Source of the DNA: Diphasiastrum complanatum
Taxonomy: Eukaryota > Streptophyta > Lycopodiopsida > Lycopodiales > Lycopodiaceae
Direction of reading: 5' to 3'
DNA: 64,000 nucleotides
NCBI GenBank assembly: GCA_029204225.1
Contig: MU832607.1
Coordinates: 1-64,000, forward strand
Part shown: one piece after another, positions 47,332-61,060 of the stretch
How positions within the stretch are numbered: the stretch's first letter is position 1
How the letters are laid out: each line of letters starts with the position of its first letter
Notes under the pieces: model-generated
What the model saw: the letters and a program-made list of their open reading frames with translations, nothing else
Databases searched by the model: none
What the model was told of the DNA's origin: nothing
Translations under genes and position numbers: made by a program

Positions 47332-47660
47332 CTAACTTGGCAAGTCTAATGTACACATATCTACAACTCCAAGAGCATTTCTTAACTTGAAAAATGAATC
47401 TTTAGCCAAAGGTTTGGTTAAGATATCGGCTATGCACTCGGATGAAGGCACATGATGAAGTTGAACCTCCTTGGATTGCACCTTCTCCCTCACAAAGTGA
47501 TGAGCTATCTCAATATGCAAGTGGCTTCTTCCCATATGGAAGGTGTACAAGATTCCAAGTTTGATTATCTATCAAAGCATCAAACTCTACTTGCATTGCA
47601 TCTCTCCAAACTTGTGATCTACTTGCATCTTCATAAATGATGGCTCTTCAAGCATTCTGG
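47332..47660 (-). pseudogene. Copia-5 RT start fused to RNase H end
   Basis: 47660-47560 encodes in broken frames EFDALIDNQTWNLVHLPYG, the first RT block. It is followed without spacer by SHLHIEIAHHFVREKVQSKE, VQLHHVPSSECIADILTKPL and FFKLRNALGVV (47550-47332), the last RNase H block. About 700-800 codons' worth of typical intervening sequence is not there. The stop at 47332 is followed by the polypurine tract. Confidence 0.85.
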
Positions 47661-48177
47661 TTAGAAAAGAGTAAGAGGTAGAAGGAGATGTGTCTTCCCT
47701 TTGCTTTTCTTTCTCAAAGTATGTGAGCCTTGAAGGCTAGCCTTGCTCCTTGTGGATCTTCTTGGCTCCTTGGCATGATTTTGATCTTCCAAAAGATCAC
47801 TTTCAAGAGGCTCCTCCTCGGGTGTTGTGCAGATCTTCATCACCTAAGAGATTAGATGAATTCGGAGACAACTTGTAACTTTGAGATTCATCAAACAAGA
47901 CATCCTTGCTAGCTTTTACTTTCTTTGAAATAGGATCAAATATCCTATATCCTTTGCTATTTTCACTATAGCCTACAAATATTCCTTTGAAGGAAGTTGC
48001 ATCTTCTTTGCTTCTTGTTTCCACAGGAATGTGGACATAACATATACATCCAAACACTTTAAAATCTTTTACATTGGGCTTATTGCCAAACAAAGCTTGA
48101 AATGGTGAGATCCCACCAATAACACTACTAGGAAGCCTATTACATAAGTAATTAGCACAAGTTATGGCCTCCCCCAA
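47661..48177 (-). pseudogene. Copia-5 integrase C-terminus
   Basis: 48177-47803 reads MGEAITCANYLCNRLPSSVI, FKVFGCICYVHIPVETRSKE, GIFVGYSENSKGYRIFDPIS and KASKDVLFDESQSYKL, the copia integrase C-terminal domain. 47843-47661 continues with SRRSTRSKASLQ, the basic spacer before RT. Frames shift near 48230 and 47820. Confidence 0.88.
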
Positions 48178-49310
48178 AAAGTGATGGGTAGAGATGCATC
48201 AAGTCTTAAAGACTTTGCACATTCACAAAGACTCCTATTTTTTCCTCTCGGCCACCCCATTTTGTTGGGGGGTGTAAGGACAAGTGAGTTCTCTCTTAAT
48301 GCCATTGATCTCACAAAAGTCTCTCATCTTGTTGGAGATATACTCTCCTCCATTATCACATCTTAGGACTTTAATGCAAGAACTAAGTTGCTTTTTCACT
48401 AGAGACTTAAACTTTACAAAAGCTTCATATACAAGGCTTTTCTTAGGCAATAATTCAATCCAACTGTATCTAGTACAATCATCAATAAAAGTCACATACA
48501 TTGAAGCTCCTCCATTACTTTCATGAGAAAAAGTATGTACATCTGAATGGATAAGATCTAAAGGTGAGGTAGATCTTGTTAAAGATTTCTTGTAGGAAGT
48601 CTTGTGTGACTTTGCAAAGCCACATGCCTCACACACTTTGCCACACTTCTTGAAAGCTTTTGGTAGGCCAAGAGCTAGCTCCTTTGATGCCATGGATTCC
48701 ATTGATTGAAGATTAGGATGGCCCAATCTTTTGTGCCAAAGCTCCACTTGAGTCAACTCCTCCCTAACCATATTCACACTTTCAATAGCCGCATTAGCAT
48801 CCAACTTGAAAAGCCTTCCTTGCTTAATGCCACTAGCTATGCACTTATAATTTTTCAAGATGGAACACACTCCATTCTTGAAATGTACATCTAGTCCATT
48901 GTCCATTAATTGACCAACACTAAGCAAGTTTTTTGTAATGGATGGAACATACAAAACATTATCAAGATCTATCCTTTTAGATGATTCTAAGCATAATGGA
49001 ATAGATCTTATGCCATCTATCTTGCATTCTTGATCACTAGCTGTGTAAATTGATTTATTTAGAATCATTGCAAGAAAGTAGATAAGAGAAATAATGCTTG
49101 TTGAATGACATATGGGAACTAGCCCACTATCAATCCACCATGTCTCTTGGCTTGATGTTGGTGTAGGTGCTACCATCAAAGATGTGTTGAAACCATCATC
49201 TTCCTCCTCCCCTTGTGCAAGATTGCCTTGATCTTCATTCCCTTGTGCATTCTTCTTCTTATAGCATTCAGAAGCAAAGTGTCCTTTCTTCTCACAAAAT
49301 CATTGGAAAG
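48178..49310 (-). pseudogene. Copia-5 zinc knuckle, protease and integrase core
   Basis: 49300-49250 encodes FCEKKGHFASEC, a knuckle missing its first Cys context. The 314-codon frame from 49179 starts MMVAPTPTSSQETWWIDSG; the protease DSG is intact at about 49131-49123, but the next residues are shifted (LVPICHS instead of ASSHMS). YVPSITKNLLSVGQLMDNGL, LWHKRLGHPNLQSMESMASK, CEACGFAKSHK, LIHSDVHTFS (first Asp), RCDNGGEYISNKMRDFCEIN (second Asp) and CPYTPQQNGVAERK (Glu region) follow. It is one of the best integrase frames in the window and stops at 48235. Confidence 0.92.
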
Positions 49311-49886
49311 ATCTGTTTTTATTTCATCAATTAAGCTCTCATTACTTTCTGTAATAATCAAATCATCCACGTACAACACAATGAACACTATATCTGAGTC
49401 TTGCCTTAAAATGTAAAGATTAGGATCAACATCACTCTTGACCATTCCCCTTCGCTTGAAGTGTTCATCAATGCAAGAGTACCACACCTGTGGTGCTTGC
49501 TTCAATCCAGAAATGGCTTTGTTGAGCTTACAAACGAGATGCTCTCTCCATGGCTCAACAAATCCTTGAGGTTGTACTAAGTACACCTCTTCATCCAGCA
49601 CTCCATTAAGAAAAGCAGATTTAACGTCCATTTGCTAGATCTTCCAACCATAGAAAACAGAAATAGCAATGATAGAACGTATAGTTACCATCTTAGCTAC
49701 GGGTGCAAAGGTTTCCTCAAAATCAATACCTTCCTGCTGCTCAAATCCTCCTGCAACCAACTGTGTTTTGTACTTGTTGAGTTGCCCATCAGCTCCATAT
49801 TTGATCTTGTATACCCATTTGCAAGTGATAGGCGTCTTGTACTTTCTCACTTCATTGCGGAGCCTGTGAAAATCTGTATCCACTAA
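49305..49886 (-). pseudogene. Copia-6 reverse transcriptase fragment
   Basis: 49883-49635 carries TPITCKWVYKIKYGADGQLN and FEETFAPVAKMVTIRSIIAI. A stop (K-I-stop-Q) lies near 49633, and the same frame continues with MDVKSAFLNGVLDEEVYLVQ, LNKAISGLKQAPQVWYSCID and the catalytic YVDD (49373-49362). It ends IDEIKTDLSNDF and then runs into zinc-knuckle sequence in the wrong frame (VRRKDTLLLNA). The palm and most of the fingers are present; the thumb is lost. Confidence 0.9.
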
Positions 49887-49908
49887 TCAAGCATGCAAGA
49901 CTATTGAT

Positions 49909-49920
49909 GCTTTGATACCA
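49909..49920 (-). promoter_or_regulatory. Copia-6 primer binding site
   Basis: The complement gctttgatacca is the initiator-Met primer site TGGTATCAAAGC, adjoining the LTR start TGCCAAG at 49921. It is the same variant as the site at 4387. Confidence 0.8.
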
Positions 49921-50276
49921 TGCCAAGAATTAGATATGCAACATCAAGCATTCACCATAAGCAATCACCACAAGAAGGCGGAAGAAGAATACGCATTGTC
50001 ACTCTATCACACTAACTCATACAGGATGTAAAAGGTACAAATAAACCTTGAACCCCTGATAGAGAGAGAAAACCTACGAGTAGACTAATAGACTAGCCTA
50101 CGGCTAATGACAGCTGGTCATAGTTGTCAAAATTAATGTACCTCGTAAACAGTAACAATGAAGCTTATCATTGATTTCTAACAAAAACTAACATAGTTCA
50201 ATAGTTTAAACTATTTTGCAACAGTTCAAAGTTTAGACTATTTTGCCACAGTTCAAAGTTCAACCATTTTAGGGCA
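49921..50276 (-). mobile_element. Copia-6 5' LTR with terminal triplication
   Basis: It begins TGCCAAGAAT and ends CA at 50276 in plus-strand reading (356 bp). The right end contains three tandem units of 28, 27 and 27 bp starting agttcaa (50195-50222, 50223-50249, 50250-50276). The third unit ends exactly at the inferred LTR boundary. Confidence 0.65.
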
Positions 50277-50322
50277 CCTTCGGCTTTTTCGCAAAAATCC
50301 AAAGAGAGAGAAAAAGCGAAGG
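50277..50322. repeat. Hairpin between copia-6 LTR and copia-7 gag
   Basis: ccttcggctttttc (50277-50290) pairs with gaaaaagcgaagg (50310-50322) over 13 bp with one bulged G. It sits exactly between two divergent copia pieces. Confidence 0.75.
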
Positions 50323-50329
50323 TCGTCTA

Positions 50330-51790
50330 TTTTGACCTGAAACCAGAAGATGGTGATCAAGCAAAGGCATGGAAAATCAAAGATCAGAAGGCCTTAGCAT
50401 GCATCACACTCAATCTGGCCGACTCCCAAATATCCACGTTACCACATGCAAAACCTCTAAGGATGTATTAGATTTGTTGTCAAATCTCTATGAGACTCAT
50501 GATGTAACCACTAGATTACATCTGAGAAGGAATTCTTTACTCTTAGCATGTCTGATTTTATTGACATCACTTCTCACATCAACAGCTTCAAGTCTTTATT
50601 GGATCAGTTATCAGCTGTAGGATGTTCTATTCAAGATGATAATGTCGTCATGACCTTGCTTTCTTCTCTTCCGAAGTCATATTTGTGGTGATGATCTCCA
50701 CACAACCCGACCTCACTCTTCAAAAGGTGATCGGTCATCTTCTGCAAGAAGAAATGTGGAGAAAGACTAGAAGCCTGTCTATCAAAGACAAATCCATGGC
50801 TCTATACACCAAGAAGAAAGACTACTCCAAGGGAAAGAATCAAGTGCAGCAACAACAACAAAAGCCTCACACTCAAGGTGAGCATGGTGGATCATGAAAG
50901 AAGCCTTTTTGCAGATATTGCAAGAGAGCCAATCATGACATCAAGGAGTGTCATATCCGGATCTACAACGAGACTAAGAAGCAACAACAGTAGCAGCCAG
51001 ACTCCTCCAACACGGTGGAATTCAAGGAGCAAGATACACATTTGTTAATGGCTTATAGTAACAGCAACAAAGACTGTGATAGCTGGTACTTGGATAGCGG
51101 CGCTACCCAACACATGTCCTCTTGCAAGGAATGGTTTACCGAGTATGCAGCTTACAACATAGAGCAATTCATCTACCTCGGAGATTCAAACACCATACAA
51201 GTTGAAGGCAAAGAGACAATCAAGATCACATTCAACAACGATCTATCTATTTGTGTTCCCAATGTCCTTCACGTTCCTCAGCTATGAAAGAACCTGTTAT
51301 CAGTCTCTAAAATAATTGATGAGAGCTACACTGCTACTTTCTCATCTAAGCAGTGTACAATATCCAAAGAAGATACTACTCTGACTACATGCACTAGAGT
51401 TGGAAATCTTTACGTACTCTCTAATTCAATTGCATTAGCTAGCATCTCCCATGAAAATGTAAACGATAATGCTATTTTGTGGCATAGTCAATTTGGACAC
51501 GTGAATACAAGATCACTTTTCTATATGCGTTGTAATAACTTAGCTGATGGATTGTATTTTCCTTCTTCATTAACTAGGAAATATTTCTTTTGTGAATTAT
51601 GCGTCTATGTCAAACACTCTAGAAGCAAGTTTCCCAAATCACATTCCATCAAAACAAAACATGTATTGGATCTTCTACATAACAATCTTTGTGGTCCAAT
51701 GCCAACTTCGTCCTTAGGAGATGCAATCTATTTTATCACTTTCATAGATGATTATTCTAGATGGTCTACAGTCATGTTCATTAGGCACAA
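50330..51790 (+). mobile_element. Ty1/copia fragment copia-7 (gag to integrase N-terminus)
   Basis: Gag, knuckle, protease, pre-integrase and the integrase N-terminus are in order on the plus strand, then homology ends abruptly at about 51790, where a purine-rich tandem array begins. No LTR. Its gag start is lost at the hairpin boundary with copia-6. Confidence 0.88.
50339..50975 (+). pseudogene. Copia-7 gag with CCHC knuckle
   Basis: Blocks: LSNLYETHDVTTRLHLRRNS (50480-50540, in a frame with LPNIHVTTCKTSKDVLDL), a shift, then DLTLQKVIGHLLQEEMWRKT (50685-50897), and the knuckle FCRYCKRANHDIKECHI (about 50910-50960) after another stop (TGA at 50895). These are UBN2 gag and CCHC as in copia-1. 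The family resemblance to copia-1 is close. Confidence 0.85.
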
Positions 51791-51812
51791 ATGTGTGTGT
51801 GTGAGTGATTGA
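51015..51812 (+). pseudogene. Copia-7 protease and integrase N-terminus
   Basis: 51015-51287 carries DSWYLDSGATQHMSSCKEWF (intact DSGA, Asp at 51093) and YLGDSNTIQVEGKETIKI, ending VLHVPQL before a TGA. 51477-51812 carries LWHSQFGHVNTRSLFYMRCN (start at TTG 51477), CELCVYVKHSRSKFPKSHSI, LDLLHNNLCGPMPTSSLGDA (Asn where the first catalytic Asp should be) and FITFIDDYSRWSTVMFI. Coding homology stops at about 51790. Confidence 0.88.
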
Positions 51813-51819
51813 ATTTTTG

Positions 51820-54036
<2,217 letters not shown>

Positions 54037-54049
54037 ATGTTGGACCTGC

Positions 54050-55045
54050 ACTCGGATCTAAGAGCTTTCGGGACAACAAAAAGGCCTTCAAATTTGACCC
54101 TTAGATCCCCTCCCAGCCCAATGTAGCACCTTTGGACTCAATCCCTGTCGGACGTAAAAAAGTTGGACCCAAGCCTTTGGATCTGCCCTTTAGGTCTGCC
54201 CATCGGAAATAAACCATTGGACCCAGGCCTTCGGGTCTTCCCATTGGACGTAAACCATTGAATCTGCCCTTCAAGTCTATCTATCGGATGTAACTCCTTT
54301 GGACCCACCCATCAGATTTGACCTTCGAACTCATTTGTCGGACGTAACTCCTTCGGACCCACTCGTTGTCGCGGGACGTAAAGCTTTTGTATTGAATCTC
54401 TCATATGTAAGCCTTTTGTACCCAATCCCTTGGATATTAGTAATCATAGTCAGACGTAAAAGGTGCCTTCAACTGTGGGACATAAGTAATCCTACGAGTT
54501 ACATCCAACGTCTAGAACCAACAAGTTACATCTGACATCTAGAACTGACATCCGACGTCTAGAATCGACATTCGACATCTAGAACCAATGAGTTACATCC
54601 GACGTCTAGAACCAAAGAATTACATCCAACGAGTTGCATCCGACGAGTTACATCCGACGTCTAGAACCAACGAGTTGCATTCGATGTCTAGAACTGACGA
54701 GTTGCATCCGACGAGTTAATGAATCACATACGACAAATTATTGAATCACATCTGATGAGTTACATCCGATAAGTTATTGAATCACATCCGACGAGTTACA
54801 TCCATGAGTTATTGAATCTAGATTTGACACCATAACTAAAGCTACATCCGACAAACATCACTTACCATAGACATTCAGCTAATCACTTACCTCAAACAAC
54901 CTCAAACATTTGGCTGATCACTTACCACGGATAACCGGCTGATCACTTACCACAAACATTCGGCTGATCACTTACCTCAAACATTTGGCTGATCACTTAC
55001 CACAAATATCCACAGATATTCAATTGATCACGTACCACATACTGC
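54050..55045. repeat. Three successive diverged tandem arrays
   Basis: Array 1 (about 54110-54480): units of about 50-60 bp with ttggacccaagcctttgg and tcggacgtaa. Array 2 (about 54495-54830): units of about 27 bp or sub-units with gagttacatccgacgtctag and aacca. Array 3 (about 54880-55040): units of about 25 bp with ggctgatcacttaccacaaa. No gene runs through them. The shared word 'catccgacg/tcggacgt' links arrays 1 and 2, so they may have a common origin. Confidence 0.75.
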
Positions 55046-58000
55046 TTAACTATTAGCCAGGTGTGACATAGGAACATTTGATGTTCAGTTAGGAATATTA
55101 CAATATCGATAACAAACTGGGTGAATACAAATTTGAATTCATTCTAAGTGGGCTTTGACAAATAGCTATAATACCCTTAATCAAATACTGTGTATGTTCA
55201 AACTTTCTTTAGTTATATGTTTTTCTATTTTCAGCTGTAGTCAGCAATTGTTTTGAATACACGTGTTCAACAAGCACACACAATTAGGTGGATTGGATTG
55301 CTAAGTGAAATTTATGGATAGATGTATATCAAATTGATATCCATTCAAACTCTACATACTTGACGGTTTTCCTATCATATGATTATGTCTTCTCCTTGAT
55401 AGACCGAGTTAAGCCTAACTTTCAAGGCATGAACATGATTCGGACTAACCGATTTATAGGTTCAATGTGTAGGTATTTTGCAATGTAAGAGGATGTTGTT
55501 CTTTAACTTTGTATTAGATCTTCATTTATATGGATGATGTGGCATGATGTCACGAGCATTAACTATTGTATATCGGAGTGTATAATTCATGACATCATGA
55601 CATGGTGGATGGATGTAGGATAAATAATGGATTGCCAACAAGTAACTTATAAATTTCATCATTGCAAGTATGACACGTCAGTGGATATGAGTTTTTGTAG
55701 TCGGATTGCACGTGATACAAATGAATGATAGATATGAGTCAAACTAAGAGGCATCACACCTAATGACATGGCAATAGCTTGTATCAAGATGGATTTCATA
55801 TCAAATTGATGACGTATCTTTAAAAGTTCACAAAGATTGGATATTTGGAAATCAAGATACAATTTTGATTGATGATAATGAATTTTCATCAAATTTGAGC
55901 ATTGATAGGCCAAAAATATTTAGTGAGTTCAGATTAATTCCAGTTGTAGGTACATTGATGACATGACACAAAAATTTCAACTTTTTCACTTAATTCGTGG
56001 AAGTTATGCAAGTTGTTTATCCAAAAAAATTAGACTCAACCACCTCACAAAATTTAGAGCACAATGAACGGAGCATATTGTCCAAAGGATGAAAGCTCTG
56101 AAAATGCTTTTAATCTATTCAACTACCTTTTCCACAACTCGACAACTTCAAAATACAAATATATGATCATAATCAACCAAACAAAGGCTCTCAATCAACT
56201 TTTCATAAAGAGTGATGTCCTCAGAGGATGCTTCGTCACTCCTATGTCAAGTTTAGTCTCCATGGTTGTATGAATGAAATTGAAATTGCTTATTTAAAAC
56301 TTTATAAGAATAAAATCAACAAACTTTTCTTGGGAGACAAAAGGAGCATTTTCATCTCTCCAAGCCTATATACAAAAATGCAATATACTTTACCATTGTG
56401 TTTCATTTCAAACTTAAAGTTAAGTGCATTCTTGATCTCAACAACATGAACATCACTACTTTTAGTTACAAAAAAAAAAAAGTAAAGTGACATCATTTCC
56501 ATTGATCTTACATTGAAATGAGTGCCATACCACTCCTAGCAAACTTTAGAGATATCAATTATGGATCAAGCCTAGAATATGAATACCTACCACATGCCCT
56601 CACTTCTTTTAGAATCAAATTGAACATTCATTTTTATGACATGACGAGCCAACCTTGTTCTCTTGTCATACTTGATGGGTTCTAGTACAACTGAGGTTTC
56701 ACCACCTCACTCCCAACTGCAATTTTTATTAAATCATGGATCAGTATTCCATATAGAATAGTTTGAATTAAGTCTATCATGATTCTCCAATACAAGTCCA
56801 ACTTGATGAGACATTGTCATAGAAGTTGAAAATAGAAAGACCACAACTAGATTTAACTAATATCGAATGCAAATCTTCTCAAATAAACACTTCCAATGCA
56901 CTCTTAGGAGGATAGATGATATCTAAGTTCACTCACAAGAGATTGACAAGGATTTGCCAAGAAGATTTTAGTCTAGAACACTACATCCAAGTTGCTTCCA
57001 AGATAAGACCCAACTTTGGCCTACAAGCCAAATAGAATGAATTCTTGTGCTATAACTTGGCTCAAGAAGGTTGAAAAAAAAAAGCATAAAATTAAAAAGG
57101 TGACACGGAGCACAATCCTCCTCAGTTCAAATCCTTACCTAAGCATTGAAGCCTACATAGTACTTGAAGAAGGTGAAATATTTTAGTTTTTATTTAGATC
57201 CCAATTTTGAACTACCTTGTTAATCTGCATGAACCTTCAAGAAATCTCTTGTGACATATGAGCATAGCTTTGAGATTTCTAATCTAGAATTTGACCCTTA
57301 ACCAAGGAGATGTTGAAGCACTAGATTTATAATTCATTGCAAGGCTCCACATAGACAAGAATTCCAATTTTTGGACACAATAAAAAGCTTATTTCCAACT
57401 GTAACATGACCCGATTTTGATCTTAGGATCAACCTTGACAAGGATCTGATACTTTGTGAAGAAATGTGTCGAAGATCTTGCTTAATGATGCTGGATAAAT
57501 ACACAAATCTAGAGATCTATACTTCGATGTGAGCACAAGTACATCAAAACTTCTAACAAAATGTGTACACAATATTAATAGTAATAAGATTAGCCATTGT
57601 AAGAAACCAACAAGCTAACATCCATCAACGTTTGATCAAATTTTGATAGGAAACTATAAATAATATTTCATTCTATTTACAAGACAATCTAAAGATCAAG
57701 TCACAAGTCACAAGTCAACGGGCCTCTTCCTAGCTCAATAAGCTTGTTGAGTTCTACATGTAAAACAAAACAAAAAGCATATATCGATAAAAGAAAACTT
57801 CGTTTACTTATTTTTGGAGGAAATCCGGCTGCCTTAGCTTCCCAAATCAATCGCACCAAGAGTAACAAGTATAACTTGCACAAATTTACAACACAAATAA
57901 CATTCGTCTTTGAAGTTGGCCACCATTCTTCTACCTGTAAAAATTTGCTTGTGCCTACTTGAATGCAAAAAATGGCCCTTTCCAAGTTAAGTGTGAGGTG

Positions 58001-60509
58001 CTTTGAGAACTTTATCCTTTTTATGTGGTTGATAAACATCTCAAAACTCATTGACATAAGTTAGCAACATACAATAAAGCTTCAAGAATCTATTGATATT
58101 TAGTTTAATTTTCATGGATGAATATAATGCATGCCCTTGGTATCCTTAACTTGAATTATTAACCTTAAATAAAATCATAACCTCTTATTCTTTCTTTGGA
58201 ATCTTTATCAATGTTGTAGGTGTGTAATGTATGAGTCTCCTTGCTTGTATTCAAATCATCTTCATCTTTAACTATAGGACATACTTCAATGTTCACTATT
58301 GGACAACTTCCATCTTTTGATAGTCCACATGACGCAACCTGATTCATATTTTATCTATTCTATGATTCCTTAAAGAGGACCATAGAGGTTGTATGGTGAC
58401 ATTCTCTTGCATGCAATCAATCCCTCCAAAGATTTCTTTGTTTTAAATCACACGAATTAAACGATTACATGAGAGCCCTTCTTTTACTAAAATATGGTCT
58501 AATTTTTTTTTTGCCTTAACATGTTTGTTTATCAAGATTAACTAGGTCACTAGTCCTATGTGTTAGTTAAGCTTGGTTATTACAGGTTGTATATAATAGT
58601 CCAAGAAGGTCCTCAATTTTTACTTCAACAAATTTGTTGATCAAAATTTACCCGATCACTATTTGTCTTTTGTGGCAGTTCACCCTAGGCTAAATCCTAG
58701 CCAAATAGGTTCCACTAAAGCCTAGTATATTAAACATAGGGGAAGGTTTTTTAAATGCTTCTACAAATTCTGAATCCAATCTAGCCTTCAATTTCCAAAC
58801 CCTCCAAAGTTTTGTTTTTCTTCAGCTTGATTTGTTCAAGAAAGAGATAATTACACCATAGTCTCAATGTGGATTAATACTATTTTGGAAAAAGCAAAAC
58901 TCAATTATGCAAATTAGTAGCCTTTAGAACTTGAGATTTTCTTGACCATACTTTCCAACAATATTGACGTTACTCCTTTGGTTACACTTAACCTCATTGG
59001 TAGAATAACAGAAAGATGTGCAAATCCATTTACTTCTACGAGGAATATTCAAGGCTCAATACAAATATTTACCAAAACTAGTGGGCCAAATGATTTGACA
59101 ACAAGAGTTTATGGGCTTGACAAACATTCCTCCAAATAATTTTCAACATTGGTCAATAAAATCAAAGCCTGCCAAAGTAGATCATCAAAGATTCAATGCT
59201 CCTTAACCTACAAACACTACTGGAAATGGTAGGGTGAACCATGTGATATGTATTTGAGGCCTCAGGAGAGTAGACAAATCATTTAAGCCTCAAACTCACA
59301 ACGTTGTGTCGATTTTAAAGAGATTCTTGTTCATAGGTTGATTGCTCGTTTATAAGAATGAAAACCAAAAATGTCATCTATTTTATATTTCCAAGGTCCT
59401 CCAAGCTAACATTATTGACAACTTTCTAAAATTATACGTTTTTGCTAGAGGTGTACTTCTTCCATTGAGGCACTTTCAAGTAAACACGATATAAAAATGT
59501 TGCAAATGGAATGAAAGACAAGTGAAAATGGGCAACCAAATCTAGCATGTATATAGATGAATCATATATTAATGATGTGGATATTTTGGGTTTTTTTTTT
59601 TACTTACAAAGGCTAATCATTTCCAAAAAAACAAGAATTGTTATTTTCAATATCTCAAAATGTCGCCAAAAATACAAGTGCAAACTTGCAAAGACTCAAT
59701 GAAGATGATATGGAATAAACAAATTTATAGATATTGAAAATGTTATTTCTTTGGTTGAATAAAGTTGGGGTGGATGGGCACTTTCTTGCACAACCTTACT
59801 AGGGTGCTATGCTCCAACCCTAGTTGTGTGGATTTTATGGAGCTTCTAATGGACTGTACTTAATAAAAATTATGAATAAAGTGTGCATGCACTTGTATCT
59901 AATTTGATTTACAAAGTGAACACATTGTCTTTTCTAGGTTTTCTACAAGTCATTTTTATGATTTACAATCGATAAAACAGGGAACTAAAGTATTCCACTC
60001 CATATGTTCTTCTCCGATTAATATAATGTGCTTGTTTAAAATTCACATCCAATCATACTTAAATATGTAACCTTTGCAAATCATCTAGCCAAAGGCTCCT
60101 AATCGTGGCCATCATCCTGCTAGTGAATATTAACTGATCCTCCAAATCTGTTAACTTGACCCCAAAAAAGAAGACCTTGGTAACAGTCCAACAACTCAAG
60201 CATGCCATTAGGTTCCTCTTCTTTTGATATATAACTCCTCAAAAGTTAATCACAAAACTTGAAGCAATACATCGAACGGAAACCTTATAAATGCTATTAA
60301 ATAAATGGATTTACAAAATCACAAAGGCCCAAAAGGTTTTCCTATCCAAGTAAGATGTGATGTTCATGCTTCATTCTATCAACATTGAATCAATTTAAGA
60401 TTCTACTTTACAATTTTTCTCAAGAAATGGAAATTCGTCTTTGCGTCTTTTATATTCTCCAAACCTCAAACGAAAATACTCAAGGTAGTCAAAGTTGATG
60501 GGAGAATAT
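55046..60509. other. 5.5-kb A+T-rich region, nothing recognised
   Basis: I found no domain, RNA gene, LTR end or tandem array. Open frames up to 118 codons (58057-57701 minus; 55913-55659 minus; 58347-58165 minus) have no recognisable motif. Several minus-strand stretches between 58160 and 58760 read with an unusually protein-like composition between stops, but I could not place them in a family. Confidence 0.4.
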
Positions 60510-60769
60510 CTTGCCTGCAAGTGCAATTGCATCACTTAGAAATGTTTGTCGCATCAACATTTTGCAGCTGGCTCAACTATCTGAACATGCTTCATACCAA
60601 AATCTTGCTCTGATTAACACACATAACTTTAACATACTTCACTTAGAGATAATGTCAACGCAAACCCCACACTTTCATATCAAACTTCTTTCAAACACTA
60701 AAGCTACACATGTAGTGATTTTGTCCTGGAGAGAAAGGCCAATATCAATGGCCTTAATGTAGTCTAGCA
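60510..60769 (+). other. 83-codon open frame, unknown
   Basis: 60511-60762 starts MPASAIASLRNVCRINILQL. No recognised motif, and no flanking promoter or intron signals that would support a gene. Confidence 0.2.
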
Positions 60770-61057
60770 GTAGCAGCAGCAGCACCCGCAGCACCCGTGA
60801 ATTTGATGGTACACACGCACACATGCACACACGTTTTCACACACTTCGCACATGCACACATTCACACAGGCCCATTTCACACACACACAACATCGACTGC
60901 TCAGCCGCACGCCTCGACCATCGACAGCCACCCAAACCATCGGCCGCATACACATAGACATATACGCACACAAACACACAAACCCACACACATACATGTA
61001 CATGTACACGCACACACACCCTCGACTGCCCACCATCGGTGGGCACTCTTTACTAGT
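60770..61057 (+). mobile_element. Helitron-like 3' end with CA-rich interior
   Basis: The sequence ends with the perfect 7-bp hairpin GCCCACC-ATC-GGTGGGC (61028-61044), an 8-nt spacer (actcttta), CTAG (61053-61056) and T. This is the canonical Helitron 3' arrangement (hairpin, about 8-12 nt, CTRR, insertion before T). It directly abuts (TA)n, fitting Helitron preference for AT targets. The body is CA-rich and shares ccatcggcc and the terminal 14 bases with 29307-29420. The 5' end (TC) was not identified, and there is no Rep/helicase gene, so it would be non-autonomous. Confidence 0.55.
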
Positions 61058-61058
61058 A

Positions 61059-61060
<2 letters not shown>

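Larger units (their letters stand above)
47319..49300 (-). mobile_element. Ty1/copia element copia-5 (RT deleted)
   Basis: On the minus strand: zinc knuckle (about 49290), protease, pre-integrase, integrase, RT start, RNase H end, polypurine tract, LTR. RT and most of RNase H are missing: the RT N-terminus (TWNLVHLPYG, about 47560) passes directly into RSHLHIEIAHHFVREKV of RNase H. Sequence blocks are close to those of copia-3, so they belong to related lineages. Confidence 0.85.
49300..50276 (-). mobile_element. Ty1/copia fragment copia-6 (LTR, primer site, RT)
   Basis: An LTR (50276-49921), the primer site (49920-49909) and then directly an RT (from about 49886). Gag, protease and integrase are missing. 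The RT ends at about 49300 in a fusion with the copia-5 zinc knuckle. The RT wording (KTQLVAGGFEQQEGIDFEET) differs from copia-3, so it comes from another lineage. Confidence 0.82.

Noticed and set aside
54495-55040. Short regular repeats that could suggest a CRISPR array
   Set aside because: Units run head to tail without unique spacers, sequence drifts steadily, no cas-like gene is near, and the context is a plant genome.
57120-57140. T-loop-like word gttcaaatcc as a possible tRNA
   Set aside because: No matching acceptor stem, D-arm or anticodon arm can be folded around it.
57701-58057. 118-codon minus-strand open frame as a possible host gene
   Set aside because: A+T-rich sequence, no domain, no start context or intron signals, and an equally open frame exists on the other strand.
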